DNA of 64,000 nucleotides from Flavihumibacter fluvii. GTDB taxonomy: Bacteria > Bacteroidota > Bacteroidia > Chitinophagales > Chitinophagaceae. The notes under the pieces were generated by a model that worked only from the letters and a program-made list of their open reading frames with translations, ran no database searches and was not told where the DNA came from. The stretch covers positions 124,001 to 188,000 of the forward strand of contig NZ_CP092333.1 of the NCBI RefSeq assembly GCF_018595675.2. Reading direction: 5' to 3'. Of this stretch, positions 9,443-19,098 are shown piece by piece (the first letter of the stretch is position 1; the number at the start of each line of letters is the position of its first letter). Made by a program: the position numbers and the translations under genes.

Positions 9443-9644
9443 ATATTATAAATAATGAAATGTGATTAATTATAATAAAATTTCATTGTAAATATAAACA
9501 AAACACCTTAATTTCATGATAGAAGTAATATTTAATGCAGTATTTACGATTAAATCTTGGTTTAAACATTACATATACTTTTTGATAATTTGATTGCTTG
9601 CCATAGTTACTTTCATCAATTGACGCGTTTTAAAAAAGCATCGT
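9443..9644. promoter_or_regulatory. AT-rich divergent promoter region between cobA and nirB
   Basis: About 200 very AT-rich bases separate the cobA and nirB starts. On the plus strand a CTTG (9556-9559) followed after 16 bases by TACTTTTTG (9576-9584) resembles a Bacteroidota promoter with one extra base in the -7 box. The motif ATTTCAT occurs at 9480-9486 and 9511-9517, with an inverted copy ATGAAAT at 9455-9461, giving a 7-base inverted repeat close to the cobA start. No canonical TTGAT-N4-ATCAA FNR site was found. A regulator would be expected to bind here, but the exact operator is not established. Confidence 0.4.
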
Positions 9645-12146
9645 ATGAGAATTGTAATTATTGGCAATGGCATGGTGGGCTATAAATTCTGTGAGAAACT
9701 GCTGGCTTCGCCCCTGGCATACCGGTTTCAACTGACCGTTTTCGGGGAAGAAACAAGGCCTGCTTACGACCGGGTACACCTCAGCGAATTTTTTTCCGGT
9801 AAATCTGCAGAGGACCTTTCCTTAGCCCCGGCCCAATGGTATTTAGATAACGGTATCCAGCTGTATTTATCCGATCCCATTATTCAGATTGACAGAACTG
9901 CCAAAACCATAAGATCCCACCAGGGACTGTCCGTACCCTATGATTACCTGGTAATGGCCACCGGCTCAGCTGCTTTTGTTCCGGCTATTCCCGGGGTTGA
10001 AAAAGACGGGGTCTTCATTTACCGCACCATCGAAGACCTGGAAGCCATGTGCAACTGGGCACCAAAAGCAAAAAAAGCAGCAGTGATCGGTGGCGGGCTT
10101 CTCGGCCTGGAAGCTGCCAAAGCCCTGATTGACCTGGGCATTTCCGACACCCATATCATTGAATTTGCTCCGCGGCTGATGCCCCGCCAGATTGATGCGG
10201 CCGGTTCGTCTATTCTGGAAACCCGGCTTACAGCGCTTGGACTGGCTATCCATACCCAAAAAAACACCAGCAGCATTGATGGTGATGGCGCCATAACCGC
10301 GCTCAGTTTTACCGATGGGGAAAAACTGGCGGTGGATATGCTGGTTATTTCTGCCGGTATTAAACCCCGGGATGAACTGGCCAGGGCAGCTGAATTGCAG
10401 GTCGGCGCACGCGGCGGTATCGTAGTGAATGAAAAACTGCTGACCAGTGATCCATTTATTTTCGCCATCGGCGAATGCGCACTTTATAATGAAATGATCT
10501 ACGGCCTGGTAGCCCCGGGTTATGAAATGGCCGATGTCGTCGTAAACTTCCTTAACGGGGGTACTAAATCTTTTACGGGTTTTGATATGAGTACCAAACT
10601 GAAACTGATCGGAAATGATGTGGCCAGTTTCGGGGATCCCTTTATAACTGGTGACCATGTACGTACTATCGTAATGGAAGACAATTTGAAAGGCACTTAC
10701 AAACGGATCAATATCTCGGCGGATGGTAAGGTACTGCTGGGTGGTATTCTTATTGGTGATGCCAATGCTTACAACATGTTATTGCAAACCTGTAAAAATA
10801 AACTGGCCCTTCCCCCCAATGCTGAAGACCTGATCATGGGGCCACGTAATGGTGGAGAAGATACAGGTGCCGGAGTTACATCGCTTCCGGATGAAGCCCT
10901 GATCTGCAGTTGTGAAAGTATCAGTAAAGCGGCCATTTGCGCTTCTGTTACAGATTCGGGCTGCGAAACAGTCGATGCGGTTAAAAAATGCACCAAAGCC
11001 GGAACCGGTTGCGGTGGATGCCTGCCCATGGTCAAAGACCTGGTGGTGTACACCATGAAATCGCAGGGCAAATATATCCGCAATGTTTTGTGTGAACACT
11101 TTCCTTACAGCCGCCAGGAATTATTCGACCTGGTGAAAATCCATGACCTCAAATCTTATGATGAAGTACTCGATAAACTGGGCTCCGGTCATGGTTGTGA
11201 AATGTGCAAACCACCAGTCGCTTCAATCTTAGCCAGCCTCTGGGGAGAGATGATCCTGCAAAAAGGAAACGCTACGGCACAGGACAGCAATGACAGGTTC
11301 CTGGCCAATATTCAAAAAGGGGGTACCTATTCCGTGGTGCCGCGTATACCCGGCGGGGAAATAACTCCCGATAAACTTATTGTCATTGGCGAAGTCGCAA
11401 AAAAATACCAGCTCTATACAAAAATTACAGGCGGACAAAGAATTGACCTGTTTGGCGCACACCTTTCTGACCTTCCAAAGATCTGGGAGGAACTTATAGC
11501 TGCCGGATTTGAAAGCGGTCATGCTTATGGTAAAGCCCTAAGGACAGTGAAAAGTTGTGTTGGCAGTACCTGGTGTCGTTTTGGTCTGCACGACTCCGTT
11601 AGTTATGCCATCAGGGTGGAAGAACGGTACCGTGGATTAAGGGCACCGCATAAAATAAAATCCGGGGTAAGTGGCTGTATCCGCGAATGCGCAGAAGCAC
11701 AATCCAAGGATTTCGGCATCATCGCAACAGAAAAAGGGTGGAACCTTTATGTCTGTGGTAATGGTGGTTCCAAACCTCAGCATGCTGTTTTGCTGGCCAC
11801 AGACCTTGATTCGGATACCTGTCTCCGTTATATAGACAGGTTCCTGATGTTTTATATTAAAACCGCCGACCCATTGGCAAGGACCGCCACCTGGCTCAAT
11901 AAAATGGAAGGCGGCATCGAATATCTCCGCAATGTAGTGGTGAATGATAGCCTGGGTATGGCCGCTGATTGGGAAGCAGAAATGCAGACCCTGGTTGATA
12001 GCTATGAATGTGAATGGAAAGCTGCTGTTGAAAACCCGGAGATCAGGAAACGCTTTTCCCATTTTGTTAATGCACCGGAAGATAAAGATCCTTCTGTCCA
12101 GTTTGCCACCATGCGCGACCAGAAACGCGCTGTAGAGTGGAAATAA
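9645..12146 (+). CDS. nirB: NADH-dependent nitrite reductase, large subunit
   Basis: Cytoplasmic sirohaem nitrite reductase (833 residues) reducing nitrite to ammonium with NAD(P)H. Order of domains: FAD-binding (IVIIGNGMVGYKF, residue 3 on), NAD-binding (AVIGGGLLGLEAAKAL, about 146), a BFD-like [2Fe-2S] region (CSC at 421-423, C456 and C459), a second cysteine-bearing linker (C518, C521), then the ferredoxin-like half and the sirohaem/[4Fe-4S] domain with both ligand pairs present: C638-x5-C644 and C678-x3-C682. All expected cofactor ligands are intact and the length is normal. It is followed by nirD, and a porin, a nitrate transporter and a nitrate reductase continue on the same strand. Confidence 0.97.
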   Translation: MRIVIIGNGMVGYKFCEKLLASPLAYRFQLTVFGEETRPAYDRVHLSEFFSGKSAEDLSLAPAQWYLDNGIQLYLSDPIIQIDRTAKTIRSHQGLSVPYDYLVMATGSAAFVPAIPGVEKDGVFIYRTIEDLEAMCNWAPKAKKAAVIGGGLLGLEAAKALIDLGISDTHIIEFAPRLMPRQIDAAGSSILETRLTALGLAIHTQKNTSSIDGDGAITALSFTDGEKLAVDMLVISAGIKPRDELARAAELQVGARGGIVVNEKLLTSDPFIFAIGECALYNEMIYGLVAPGYEMADVVVNFLNGGTKSFTGFDMSTKLKLIGNDVASFGDPFITGDHVRTIVMEDNLKGTYKRINISADGKVLLGGILIGDANAYNMLLQTCKNKLALPPNAEDLIMGPRNGGEDTGAGVTSLPDEALICSCESISKAAICASVTDSGCETVDAVKKCTKAGTGCGGCLPMVKDLVVYTMKSQGKYIRNVLCEHFPYSRQELFDLVKIHDLKSYDEVLDKLGSGHGCEMCKPPVASILASLWGEMILQKGNATAQDSNDRFLANIQKGGTYSVVPRIPGGEITPDKLIVIGEVAKKYQLYTKITGGQRIDLFGAHLSDLPKIWEELIAAGFESGHAYGKALRTVKSCVGSTWCRFGLHDSVSYAIRVEERYRGLRAPHKIKSGVSGCIRECAEAQSKDFGIIATEKGWNLYVCGNGGSKPQHAVLLATDLDSDTCLRYIDRFLMFYIKTADPLARTATWLNKMEGGIEYLRNVVVNDSLGMAADWEAEMQTLVDSYECEWKAAVENPEIRKRFSHFVNAPEDKDPSVQFATMRDQKRAVEWK

Positions 12147-12217
12147 TATCTCCCGATTGTTTGCCCAAACAGGGTGGGGTGAAAGGCCCCATCCTTTTAA
12201 CATCCAAAACTAACACC

Positions 12218-12604
12218 ATGATACAAACTAACACGATTAACTGGAATTTAGCCTGCTCCGTTCAGGATGTTCCTTCCAACGGCGGGGTATGTGTTAAGAT
12301 CAATGACATGCAGGTTGCCTTGTTCCATTTTGCCCGCCTCGATAAATGGTATGCCACACAGAATGAATGTCCGCATCGGCGCCAGATGGCCCTGAGCCGT
12401 GGCCTTATCGGTACGCAGGGAGAAATTCCTAAGGTGGCCTGCCCCTTCCACAAAAAAACATTTTCACTAGAAAGCGGTGAATGCCTGAACGGTGATGAAT
12501 GTACTATTACAGTATATGACGTGAAAGTGGAAGGTGATCATGTATATATAGGGATACCCGCTGCAGGGGAAACAGACCCGCCTGAAGAAAACCACTTGAA
12601 CTAA
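12218..12604 (+). CDS. nirD: Nitrite reductase small subunit (Rieske-type)
   Basis: About 128 residues with a Rieske-like fold. It has CPHR (residues about 48-51) and CPFHK about 25 residues on, close to the C-x-H...C-x2-H pattern of a Rieske [2Fe-2S] site, so unlike many NirD proteins it may bind a cluster. The frame is open from 12137, overlapping nirB, but homologous sequence begins with IQTNTINWNLACSVQDVP, so the ATG at 12218 is chosen. It lies 71 bases after nirB and is expected to pair with it in nitrite reduction. Confidence 0.92.
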   Translation: MIQTNTINWNLACSVQDVPSNGGVCVKINDMQVALFHFARLDKWYATQNECPHRRQMALSRGLIGTQGEIPKVACPFHKKTFSLESGECLNGDECTITVYDVKVEGDHVYIGIPAAGETDPPEENHLN

Positions 12605-12616
12605 TTAAAATAAAAA

Positions 12617-12646
12617 CCCCGGTCGAAATGGAAGCTCGCGCCGGGG
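12617..12646 (+). other. Intercistronic hairpin between nirD and the porin gene
   Basis: CCCCGG (12617-12622) and CCGGGG (12641-12646) can form a short GC-rich stem 12 bases after the nirD stop. No T-run follows, so it looks more like an mRNA-processing or partial attenuation structure than a full terminator. Confidence 0.35.
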
Positions 12647-12692
12647 CTGGGTGATTTTAAATTGACAAACAACCTAAAACCAACACAAACTT

Positions 12693-14276
12693 ATGCAGAA
12701 ATGGACAAAAAATCTTCGGCTATTATTGACGCTTACCTGTGCATTGGTCGCATCGGTCAGTACTGCCCAGTTTACATTATTCGGTCAACTGAGAACGCGT
12801 ACCGAAGTGCGTAACGGTCTGGGCAATCTTGTTCCTAAAGGCGCACAGGCAGCAGTATTCACCTCCCAGCGAACCAGGCTGAGTCTGGGGTACAAATGGG
12901 ACCGGATAAATTTCGGTATAGCTATCCAGGATGTGCGTGTTTGGGGCCAGGACGCCTCCTCCATATCGAATGCAGACGGTAACAGGCTAATGTTGCATGA
13001 GGGCTGGGCCGATATCACACTGGCGAATAAAGCCGATTCAACAATTACATTCAGATGGGTTGACCAGCTCTCTCTTAAAGTTGGCCGGCAGGAACTGAAT
13101 TATGATGACGTTCGCCTGGTTGGAAACCTCGACTGGCTGCAACAGGCCCGCCGCCATGATATGGCTTTATTGAAAATGTTACACAAAGGCTGGCAGGTAA
13201 ACCTTGGTTATGCATTTGGCCAGAATACTGATGCATTCGGATATACCGGAACTACCTATGTACCCGGTAACGTTGTGCCTTATGTGAAAAATTCGGAAGG
13301 TGTACTGGTTCCTACGCCGGCAGGTTTGGTCCCGCTTTCCGCCGGTGGCAGCGTTGCCAATAACAGCAGCAAAAACGGCTCGCCGGTTTTTCTGAATCCA
13401 CCGAATACCAATGCAGCCAGCCAGGCATATAAATCCTTCACAAGTTTATATATCAGCAAAACATTCAAACAAACAAAATTCTCTGCCTTATACTTTAACG
13501 ACCGGTTTGGCAAATATGCCATCGATTCAGTTTTCTCAGATGGCGGTATCGTTTATGGAAGACGATTTACGAAAACTTCGGCTACTGATCCGTTTGATTA
13601 TGCCGGTGTAAGTAGCAGGTTTACCTATGGTTTAATGATCAACCAAGCTTTTGGTAATGAAAAGGGCTTTGGGAAAGTGGCCATACAAACCGCCTATTAT
13701 CAGCAATCCGGGAAGAATCGTGATGGAGTTGCACTCAATGCCTACCATTTTACGCTTGCTGCTACCTATATGAAAGGGAAAATGAGTATTACACCTGGCT
13801 TTGATGTATTATCGGGTAACGATGCGGGTTCACCATCTGGAAAAGACAATCGTTTCGATCCCTTATATGGAACGCCACACAAGCACTGGGGTTCAATGGA
13901 TTATTTCTACGTAGGAACTGGTTCTCCTGCCGGTGGCCTGAATAATTTCTATATCAAGACAAAATACACCGGCAAAGCTTTGGCGGCAGGTGTTGACATA
14001 CACAGTTTCTCACTCAATAAAAATATGTTGAAAGCCAATGGTGAAACAATCGGTAAAAAACTGGGAACGGAAATTGACCTGCTCCTGAATTACAACCTGA
14101 ATAAGATCACCAATCTCGAACTCGGCTATAGCCTGATGGCTGCCACCAATAGTATGCCTTTTGCAAAAGGCCAGGCACTTACAGACCAGGCTGCCAGTAA
14201 TTACCGGAAATCCGGTACATGGTTCTACGCCATGCTGCGGATCAGTCCCGAATTCTTTAATTCAAAATCTAATTAA
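12693..14276 (+). CDS. Outer-membrane porin-like protein (alginate export/AlgE-type beta barrel)
   Basis: A 527-residue secreted protein. The signal peptide LLLTLTCALVASVSTAQ ends with a typical Bacteroidota ...AQ cleavage site. The mature part is rich in aromatic/glycine beta-strands (FGQLRTRTEVRN, KVGRQELNYDDVRLVGNLDW, TFALAATYMKG-like strands), and the R-x-R and VGRQELNY motifs are those of the alginate-export porin family. In this place, between nirBD and narK, an outer-membrane channel for nitrate or nitrite is the most sensible role; alginate transport is not suggested by any neighbour. The substrate is inference from context only. Confidence 0.82.
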   Translation: MQKWTKNLRLLLTLTCALVASVSTAQFTLFGQLRTRTEVRNGLGNLVPKGAQAAVFTSQRTRLSLGYKWDRINFGIAIQDVRVWGQDASSISNADGNRLMLHEGWADITLANKADSTITFRWVDQLSLKVGRQELNYDDVRLVGNLDWLQQARRHDMALLKMLHKGWQVNLGYAFGQNTDAFGYTGTTYVPGNVVPYVKNSEGVLVPTPAGLVPLSAGGSVANNSSKNGSPVFLNPPNTNAASQAYKSFTSLYISKTFKQTKFSALYFNDRFGKYAIDSVFSDGGIVYGRRFTKTSATDPFDYAGVSSRFTYGLMINQAFGNEKGFGKVAIQTAYYQQSGKNRDGVALNAYHFTLAATYMKGKMSITPGFDVLSGNDAGSPSGKDNRFDPLYGTPHKHWGSMDYFYVGTGSPAGGLNNFYIKTKYTGKALAAGVDIHSFSLNKNMLKANGETIGKKLGTEIDLLLNYNLNKITNLELGYSLMAATNSMPFAKGQALTDQAASNYRKSGTWFYAMLRISPEFFNSKSN

Positions 14277-14286
14277 AAACTTCAAC

Positions 14287-15597
14287 ATGCTGCAAGATTC
14301 ATTCAACCAACCGCTTACAAAGCTCAAAATATTTTCTCTGAAGGGTGTCCAAATGAAGACCTTTCACATTACCTGGCTCACATTTTTTGTTTGTTTTTTC
14401 GCCTGGTTTGGGGTCGCTCCGCTTATGCCTCTGATCAGCGAACAACTTCATCTCTCTAAAGCCCAAAAAGGAAATATCGGGATCGCCGCAGTTTCTGCGA
14501 CCATCATTGCACGGCTTATTATCGGAAAACTCTGCGATACCTGGGGACCCCGGAAAACCTATACCACCTTACTGGTACTTTGTTCCATACCGGTCATGTT
14601 TATCGGGTTGAGTAATAGTTATGTCAGCTTCCTGCTGTTTCGGCTGGCCATTGGCGTTATTGGAGCTTCCTTCGTGCTTACACAGTACCATACTTCAGTG
14701 ATGTTTGCACCGAATATTAAGGGAACTGCCAATGCAGTGGCCGGTGGCTGGGGGAATACCGGTGGCGGAGCTACCCAGATCATGATGCCGCTGATCGCTG
14801 CAGGAATGGTGGCACTCGGTTGGGTGAGCAAGGAAGACTCCTGGCGCCTGGCCATGGTTATTCCAGGTGTGATGTTACTGGTGATGGCATTCCTGTACTA
14901 TCGCTATACACAGGATACCCCCGCCGGAAATTTTGAAGATATTCCAAGGGATCCCGCACAAAAAAAGGAAAACTCCTTCCTGCTTGCAGCAAAAGATTAC
15001 CGCACCTGGGTGCTTACCATTGCCTATGCTGCCTGTTTTGGGGTTGAGATCACGGTAGATAATTACGCAGCTTCCTTCTTTCATGACGATTTTAAAGCCA
15101 GCCTGATCATGGCCGGATTACTGGCCAGTATTTTTGGTTGGCTGAATGTATTTGCCCGTGCTATGGGTGGCATTGTTTCTGATAAAGTGGGAAGGCGTTT
15201 TGGATTTTCCGGTAAGATCAACCTGTTAACCGCTTTACTAATCCTCGAAGGGATAGGTATTATCTGGTTTGCTATGGCTGGTGCACTGGCATTGGCGATC
15301 TTCCTGATGTTTTTCTTTGGCCTTTGCCTGAAAATGGCCAATGGCGCAACTTACAGCATCGTTCCGTTTATCAATCCGAAAGCTATTGGCAGTGTGGCTG
15401 GTATTGTTGGTGCCGGTGGTAATATAGGTGCAATGGCCATTGGATTCCTGTTTAAAGCACTACCCTATAACCAGGCTTTTTTATACCTGGGTTTTGGTGT
15501 GCTGGGTATTGGAATGGTGGTTCTTGCATTCAGGCTGATGTCAAAAGAAGAGACTGTTGAAAAAGTTGAAATCGAAACAATAGCGGTTCGCGCATAA
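14287..15597 (+). CDS. narK: Nitrate/nitrite transporter, MFS NarK/NNP family
   Basis: A 436-residue inner-membrane transporter with about 12 hydrophobic segments. It has the N-terminal FSLKGVQMKTFHITWLTFF lead-in of NNP transporters, RLIIGKLCDTWGPRK between helices 2 and 3, the first nitrate signature (AVAGGWGNTGGG) and the second (GIVGAGGNIGAMA) with their glycine-rich helices, as in NarK and NrtP. The frame is open from 14161, overlapping the porin gene, but ATG at 14287 fits homologous starts and leaves a 10-base gap after the porin stop. It would bring nitrate in for the reductase encoded 3 bases downstream. Confidence 0.95.
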   Translation: MLQDSFNQPLTKLKIFSLKGVQMKTFHITWLTFFVCFFAWFGVAPLMPLISEQLHLSKAQKGNIGIAAVSATIIARLIIGKLCDTWGPRKTYTTLLVLCSIPVMFIGLSNSYVSFLLFRLAIGVIGASFVLTQYHTSVMFAPNIKGTANAVAGGWGNTGGGATQIMMPLIAAGMVALGWVSKEDSWRLAMVIPGVMLLVMAFLYYRYTQDTPAGNFEDIPRDPAQKKENSFLLAAKDYRTWVLTIAYAACFGVEITVDNYAASFFHDDFKASLIMAGLLASIFGWLNVFARAMGGIVSDKVGRRFGFSGKINLLTALLILEGIGIIWFAMAGALALAIFLMFFFGLCLKMANGATYSIVPFINPKAIGSVAGIVGAGGNIGAMAIGFLFKALPYNQAFLYLGFGVLGIGMVVLAFRLMSKEETVEKVEIETIAVRA

Positions 15598-15600
15598 AAT

Positions 15601-18600
15601 ATGAAACAAACGTTCAAAACAACCTGTTGTTACTGTGGTGTTGGCTGCGGTGTGCTGATAAATAAGGATGACCAGGGCAAGCTGACAGTTACCGGTGATC
15701 CTGAGCACCCGGTCAACCAAGGCATGCTTTGTTCGAAAGGAATGAACCTGCACCATACCATTTCGGACCTGTCCGACAGGTTATTGTACCCTGAAATGCG
15801 TTATGGCAGGAATCTTCCCCGGCAAAGGGTTTCATGGGATACAGCATTGGAACGGATTGCTGCCGCATTTGCTGCATTGATCAAAAAATACGGACCGGAT
15901 TCGGTAGCATTTTATGCTTCCGGACAATGCCTGACCGAAGAATATTATGTGATCAATAAACTGATCAAAGGGTTTATTGGCAGTAATAATATCGATACCA
16001 ATTCCCGGCTCTGTATGAGTTCTGCCGTGGTTGGCTACAAAATGAGCCTCGGTGAAGACAGTGTTCCGGTTTGTTATGATGATATCGAATTGGCAGATTG
16101 CATTTTCGTTGCCGGGGCAAATCCAGCCTGGTGCCATCCGATTTTATGGAGAAGGGTAGAGGCTGCAAAGGCTGCTAACCCTAATTTGAAGATCATTCTT
16201 TCAGATCCACGGGCTACACAATCTTCAGCACTGGCTGATTGTTTCCTTCAAATCAATCCTGGTACCGATATCACCCTGCACCATGCCATTGGGCGCTGCC
16301 TGATTGAAGCCGGTGATGTGGATATGCTGTTCATCAAAGACCACACGGAGGGCTTTGATCATTACCGGGAAACAGTATTTGTTCGGTCCCTTGAACAGGC
16401 TGCTGACATTTGTGGAATTACAGTGTCTGAAATTCAACAGGCAGCAGCTTATATTGGCGGGGCCAAAGCCTTCCTGTCTATGTGGACCATGGGCTTGAAC
16501 CAGAGTGTGGTTGGGGTACAGAAAAACTTATCTCTTATCAACCTGAACCTGATCACCGGCCAGATCGGTAAGCCAGGTGCCGGACCCTTTTCGCTCACCG
16601 GGCAACCCAATGCCATGGGTGGAAGGGAAGTTGGCGGTTTATCTAATCTTTTACCGGCACACCGTAATCTTTCGGATAGCCAACACCGCAAAGAAGTGCA
16701 GGAATTCTGGGGGTCCGGGCCAATTTCTCCCAATCCAGGGTTAACTGCCACTGAAATGTTTGAAGCGCTGCACGATGGTCGCCTGAAAGCGATCTGGATC
16801 ATCTGCACCAATCCGCTTGTCAGTTTGCCTGATTCAAGGATGGTTGAACTGGCGTTACAAAAGGCCCGGTTCGTGGTGGTACAGGACATCAGTAATAAAC
16901 CTGAAACCCTGCAATATGCTGATGTGGTTTTGCCAGCTGCAGGTTATACGGAAAAGACCGGTACCATGACAAATGCCGAAAGAAGGATCAGCCTGCTTGA
17001 GAAGATTATTGACCCGCCAGGGGAAGCGTTGCCAGATGCTGAGATCATCTGTCGCTTTGCTAAAAAAATGGGCTTTCCTGGTTTCGACTATGCATCCCCG
17101 GAAGCTATTTATAAAGAACATGTTGCGCTCACAAAAAATACCAGCATTGATATCAGTGCCCTTGATTATGAATTGATCCGGTCGAATCACACGGTGCAGT
17201 GGCCTTATGGCATTGCCGGCAATATGACAGGTACACCCAGGTTGTTCACCGATAAAAAATTCCATACACTTTCAGGCCGGGCCAGGTTGCATGGGTTCCC
17301 TGACGATAATACAAGTGAACCTGTTTCGCCGGCCTTTCCCCTGGTGCTTACTACAGGAAGGATCCGTGACCAATGGCATACCATGACCAAAACCGGTAAG
17401 GTGAACCGGTTGAAACAACATATCTCCCAGGCCTTTATTGAGATCCATCCGGATGATGCCAGGTCAAGGTCCATCAGGGATGGCGATCTGGTAGAAATTA
17501 ACAGTGCCAGGGGTGAGGTTAGGGTAAAAGCAAAACTTTCACCAACGATTAAGAAAGGCGTTGTATTCCTGCCCATGCATTGGGGTAAATTATTGAATAA
17601 TGACCTCAATCGCGCCAATAACCTGACAAGTAACCTGGTGGATCCACTTAGTAAGGAACCTGATTTTAAATTCTCTGTCGTTCAGGTGAAGAAATACGGA
17701 TATGCTGCAAAAAAAATCATTGTAATTGGTGCAGGTGCAGGTGCCTGCGGCTTTGTGAAATCTTACCGGGCACTCAATACACGCGATGAGATCCAGGTTT
17801 TCAGCAAAGAAGATTTCCCATTTTATAACCGGGTCTTATTGCCAGACTATATAAGCGGCGCACTGCCCTGGTATAACCTGGTAAAAATGACCGATGCGGA
17901 GGAACTGGAGTATAATATTCGGTTACACAGGGGTGTTAGCATCGTGGAAGTGGATCGTGAACATAAAATTGTCCTGGATAGCCTGGGCAGGCGGCATTCT
18001 TATGATGTCCTCATTATGGCCACCGGCAGCAGGGCCGCTATGCTTAAAGAACTTCCCGAAATTCCCGGCATTTTCAGCATGCGCAGCAGGGCTGATGCTG
18101 ATGCCTTTAAAAGTCATATTGATGCAAACAAGGGCACAGTGGTCATTGTTGGTGGTGGTTTATTGGGAATTGAATTGGCGGCCTCTCTCCGCGAAGTCGG
18201 TGTTGCCGTTACCATTATCCAGCGGATCTCGCGGCTGATGGACCGGCAACTCGATCCACTGGGTAGCCAGTTGTTACACGATGAGCTGGTTAGTAAGGGT
18301 GTGGATATTTATTACAATGATGAAATTGAACGTTGTTTTGGTAATGAATACATTAAAGGTATCCGCCTCAAGAGCGGATTGCTGATCGACTGCAAGGCCC
18401 TTGTAGTGGCTATCGGAACAGCACCCAATATTGAATTGGCAAAGGAATCGGGTGTGCTCTGTAAAAGGGGCGTGGTGGTAAATGAATACCTGCAGACCAG
18501 TGACCCGGCTATCTTTGCTATTGGCGAGATCGCAGAATTCAAAGGATTCTTATACGGCATTACAGCCGCAGCAGAGCAACAGGCTGAAATCGTTGCCGCT

Positions 18601-19098
18601 TATTTGTCCGGCGATATTTCTACATATTACGATGGTTCCTTACTGATGAATATACTTAAGATGCATGGCACAGACCTTTGTTCCCTTGGACTGGCTGAAT
18701 GTCCCGATGAACCTGGCTATGAAGAAGTCATTTTCATTGATAAAGCGAAGCGGTATTATAAAAAATGCATTATTCATAACGACCGCCTGGTGGGTGCCAT
18801 ACTGATTGGTGATAAGGCTGAATTCCTTGAATTCAGGGACCTGATCCAGAATAAACTTGAGCTTAGTGAAAAACGGCTTCAATTGCTTCGGTCTGGGAAA
18901 AAAACCGAACCTGTGATCGGAAAACTGATCTGTAGTTGTGGCGGTGTTGGTGAAGGCAATATTACCTCAAAAATTGACCAGGGTTGTACTGACCTTGTAC
19001 AGTTGTGTCAATTGTCAGGGGCCGGAATGGGCTGTGGCAGCTGCCGGAGTGAAGTGAAATCTATTCTTTCCGAAAAACTGAGTTTAACCTTAATATAA
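15601..19098 (+). CDS. Assimilatory nitrate reductase: molybdopterin catalytic module fused to FAD/NAD(P)H reductase and BFD iron-sulfur module
   Basis: A 1165-residue three-part protein. Residues 1 to about 700 are a Mo-bis-MGD nitrate reductase of the NarB/NasA type with its N-terminal [4Fe-4S] ligands C9-x2-C12-x3-C16 and C44, the GxxTGQxNAMGGREVGG region (about 335-345) and a C-terminal MopB dinucleotide-binding domain (PLVLTTGRIRDQWHTMT). Residues about 705-1090 are a NirB-like FAD reductase with two dinucleotide loops (IVIGAGAGACGF about 707; VIVGGGLLGIELAASL about 848). The last 55 residues are a BFD-like [2Fe-2S] domain (CSCGGVGEGN ... CGSC). It would take electrons from NAD(P)H and reduce nitrate without separate partners. 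Its stop overlaps the next start by one base (TAATG). Confidence 0.93.
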   Translation: MKQTFKTTCCYCGVGCGVLINKDDQGKLTVTGDPEHPVNQGMLCSKGMNLHHTISDLSDRLLYPEMRYGRNLPRQRVSWDTALERIAAAFAALIKKYGPDSVAFYASGQCLTEEYYVINKLIKGFIGSNNIDTNSRLCMSSAVVGYKMSLGEDSVPVCYDDIELADCIFVAGANPAWCHPILWRRVEAAKAANPNLKIILSDPRATQSSALADCFLQINPGTDITLHHAIGRCLIEAGDVDMLFIKDHTEGFDHYRETVFVRSLEQAADICGITVSEIQQAAAYIGGAKAFLSMWTMGLNQSVVGVQKNLSLINLNLITGQIGKPGAGPFSLTGQPNAMGGREVGGLSNLLPAHRNLSDSQHRKEVQEFWGSGPISPNPGLTATEMFEALHDGRLKAIWIICTNPLVSLPDSRMVELALQKARFVVVQDISNKPETLQYADVVLPAAGYTEKTGTMTNAERRISLLEKIIDPPGEALPDAEIICRFAKKMGFPGFDYASPEAIYKEHVALTKNTSIDISALDYELIRSNHTVQWPYGIAGNMTGTPRLFTDKKFHTLSGRARLHGFPDDNTSEPVSPAFPLVLTTGRIRDQWHTMTKTGKVNRLKQHISQAFIEIHPDDARSRSIRDGDLVEINSARGEVRVKAKLSPTIKKGVVFLPMHWGKLLNNDLNRANNLTSNLVDPLSKEPDFKFSVVQVKKYGYAAKKIIVIGAGAGACGFVKSYRALNTRDEIQVFSKEDFPFYNRVLLPDYISGALPWYNLVKMTDAEELEYNIRLHRGVSIVEVDREHKIVLDSLGRRHSYDVLIMATGSRAAMLKELPEIPGIFSMRSRADADAFKSHIDANKGTVVIVGGGLLGIELAASLREVGVAVTIIQRISRLMDRQLDPLGSQLLHDELVSKGVDIYYNDEIERCFGNEYIKGIRLKSGLLIDCKALVVAIGTAPNIELAKESGVLCKRGVVVNEYLQTSDPAIFAIGEIAEFKGFLYGITAAAEQQAEIVAAYLSGDISTYYDGSLLMNILKMHGTDLCSLGLAECPDEPGYEEVIFIDKAKRYYKKCIIHNDRLVGAILIGDKAEFLEFRDLIQNKLELSEKRLQLLRSGKKTEPVIGKLICSCGGVGEGNITSKIDQGCTDLVQLCQLSGAGMGCGSCRSEVKSILSEKLSLTLI

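Noticed and set aside
9443-9644. A canonical FNR/Crp operator ahead of nirB
   Set aside because: TTGAT and ATCAA half-sites occur but about 40 bases apart, not as TTGAT-N4-ATCAA; no other site reached a convincing match.
11637-12203. 188-residue minus-strand frame opposite the nirB C-terminus
   Set aside because: Covers the conserved sirohaem domain of nirB on the other strand; no recognisable protein features.
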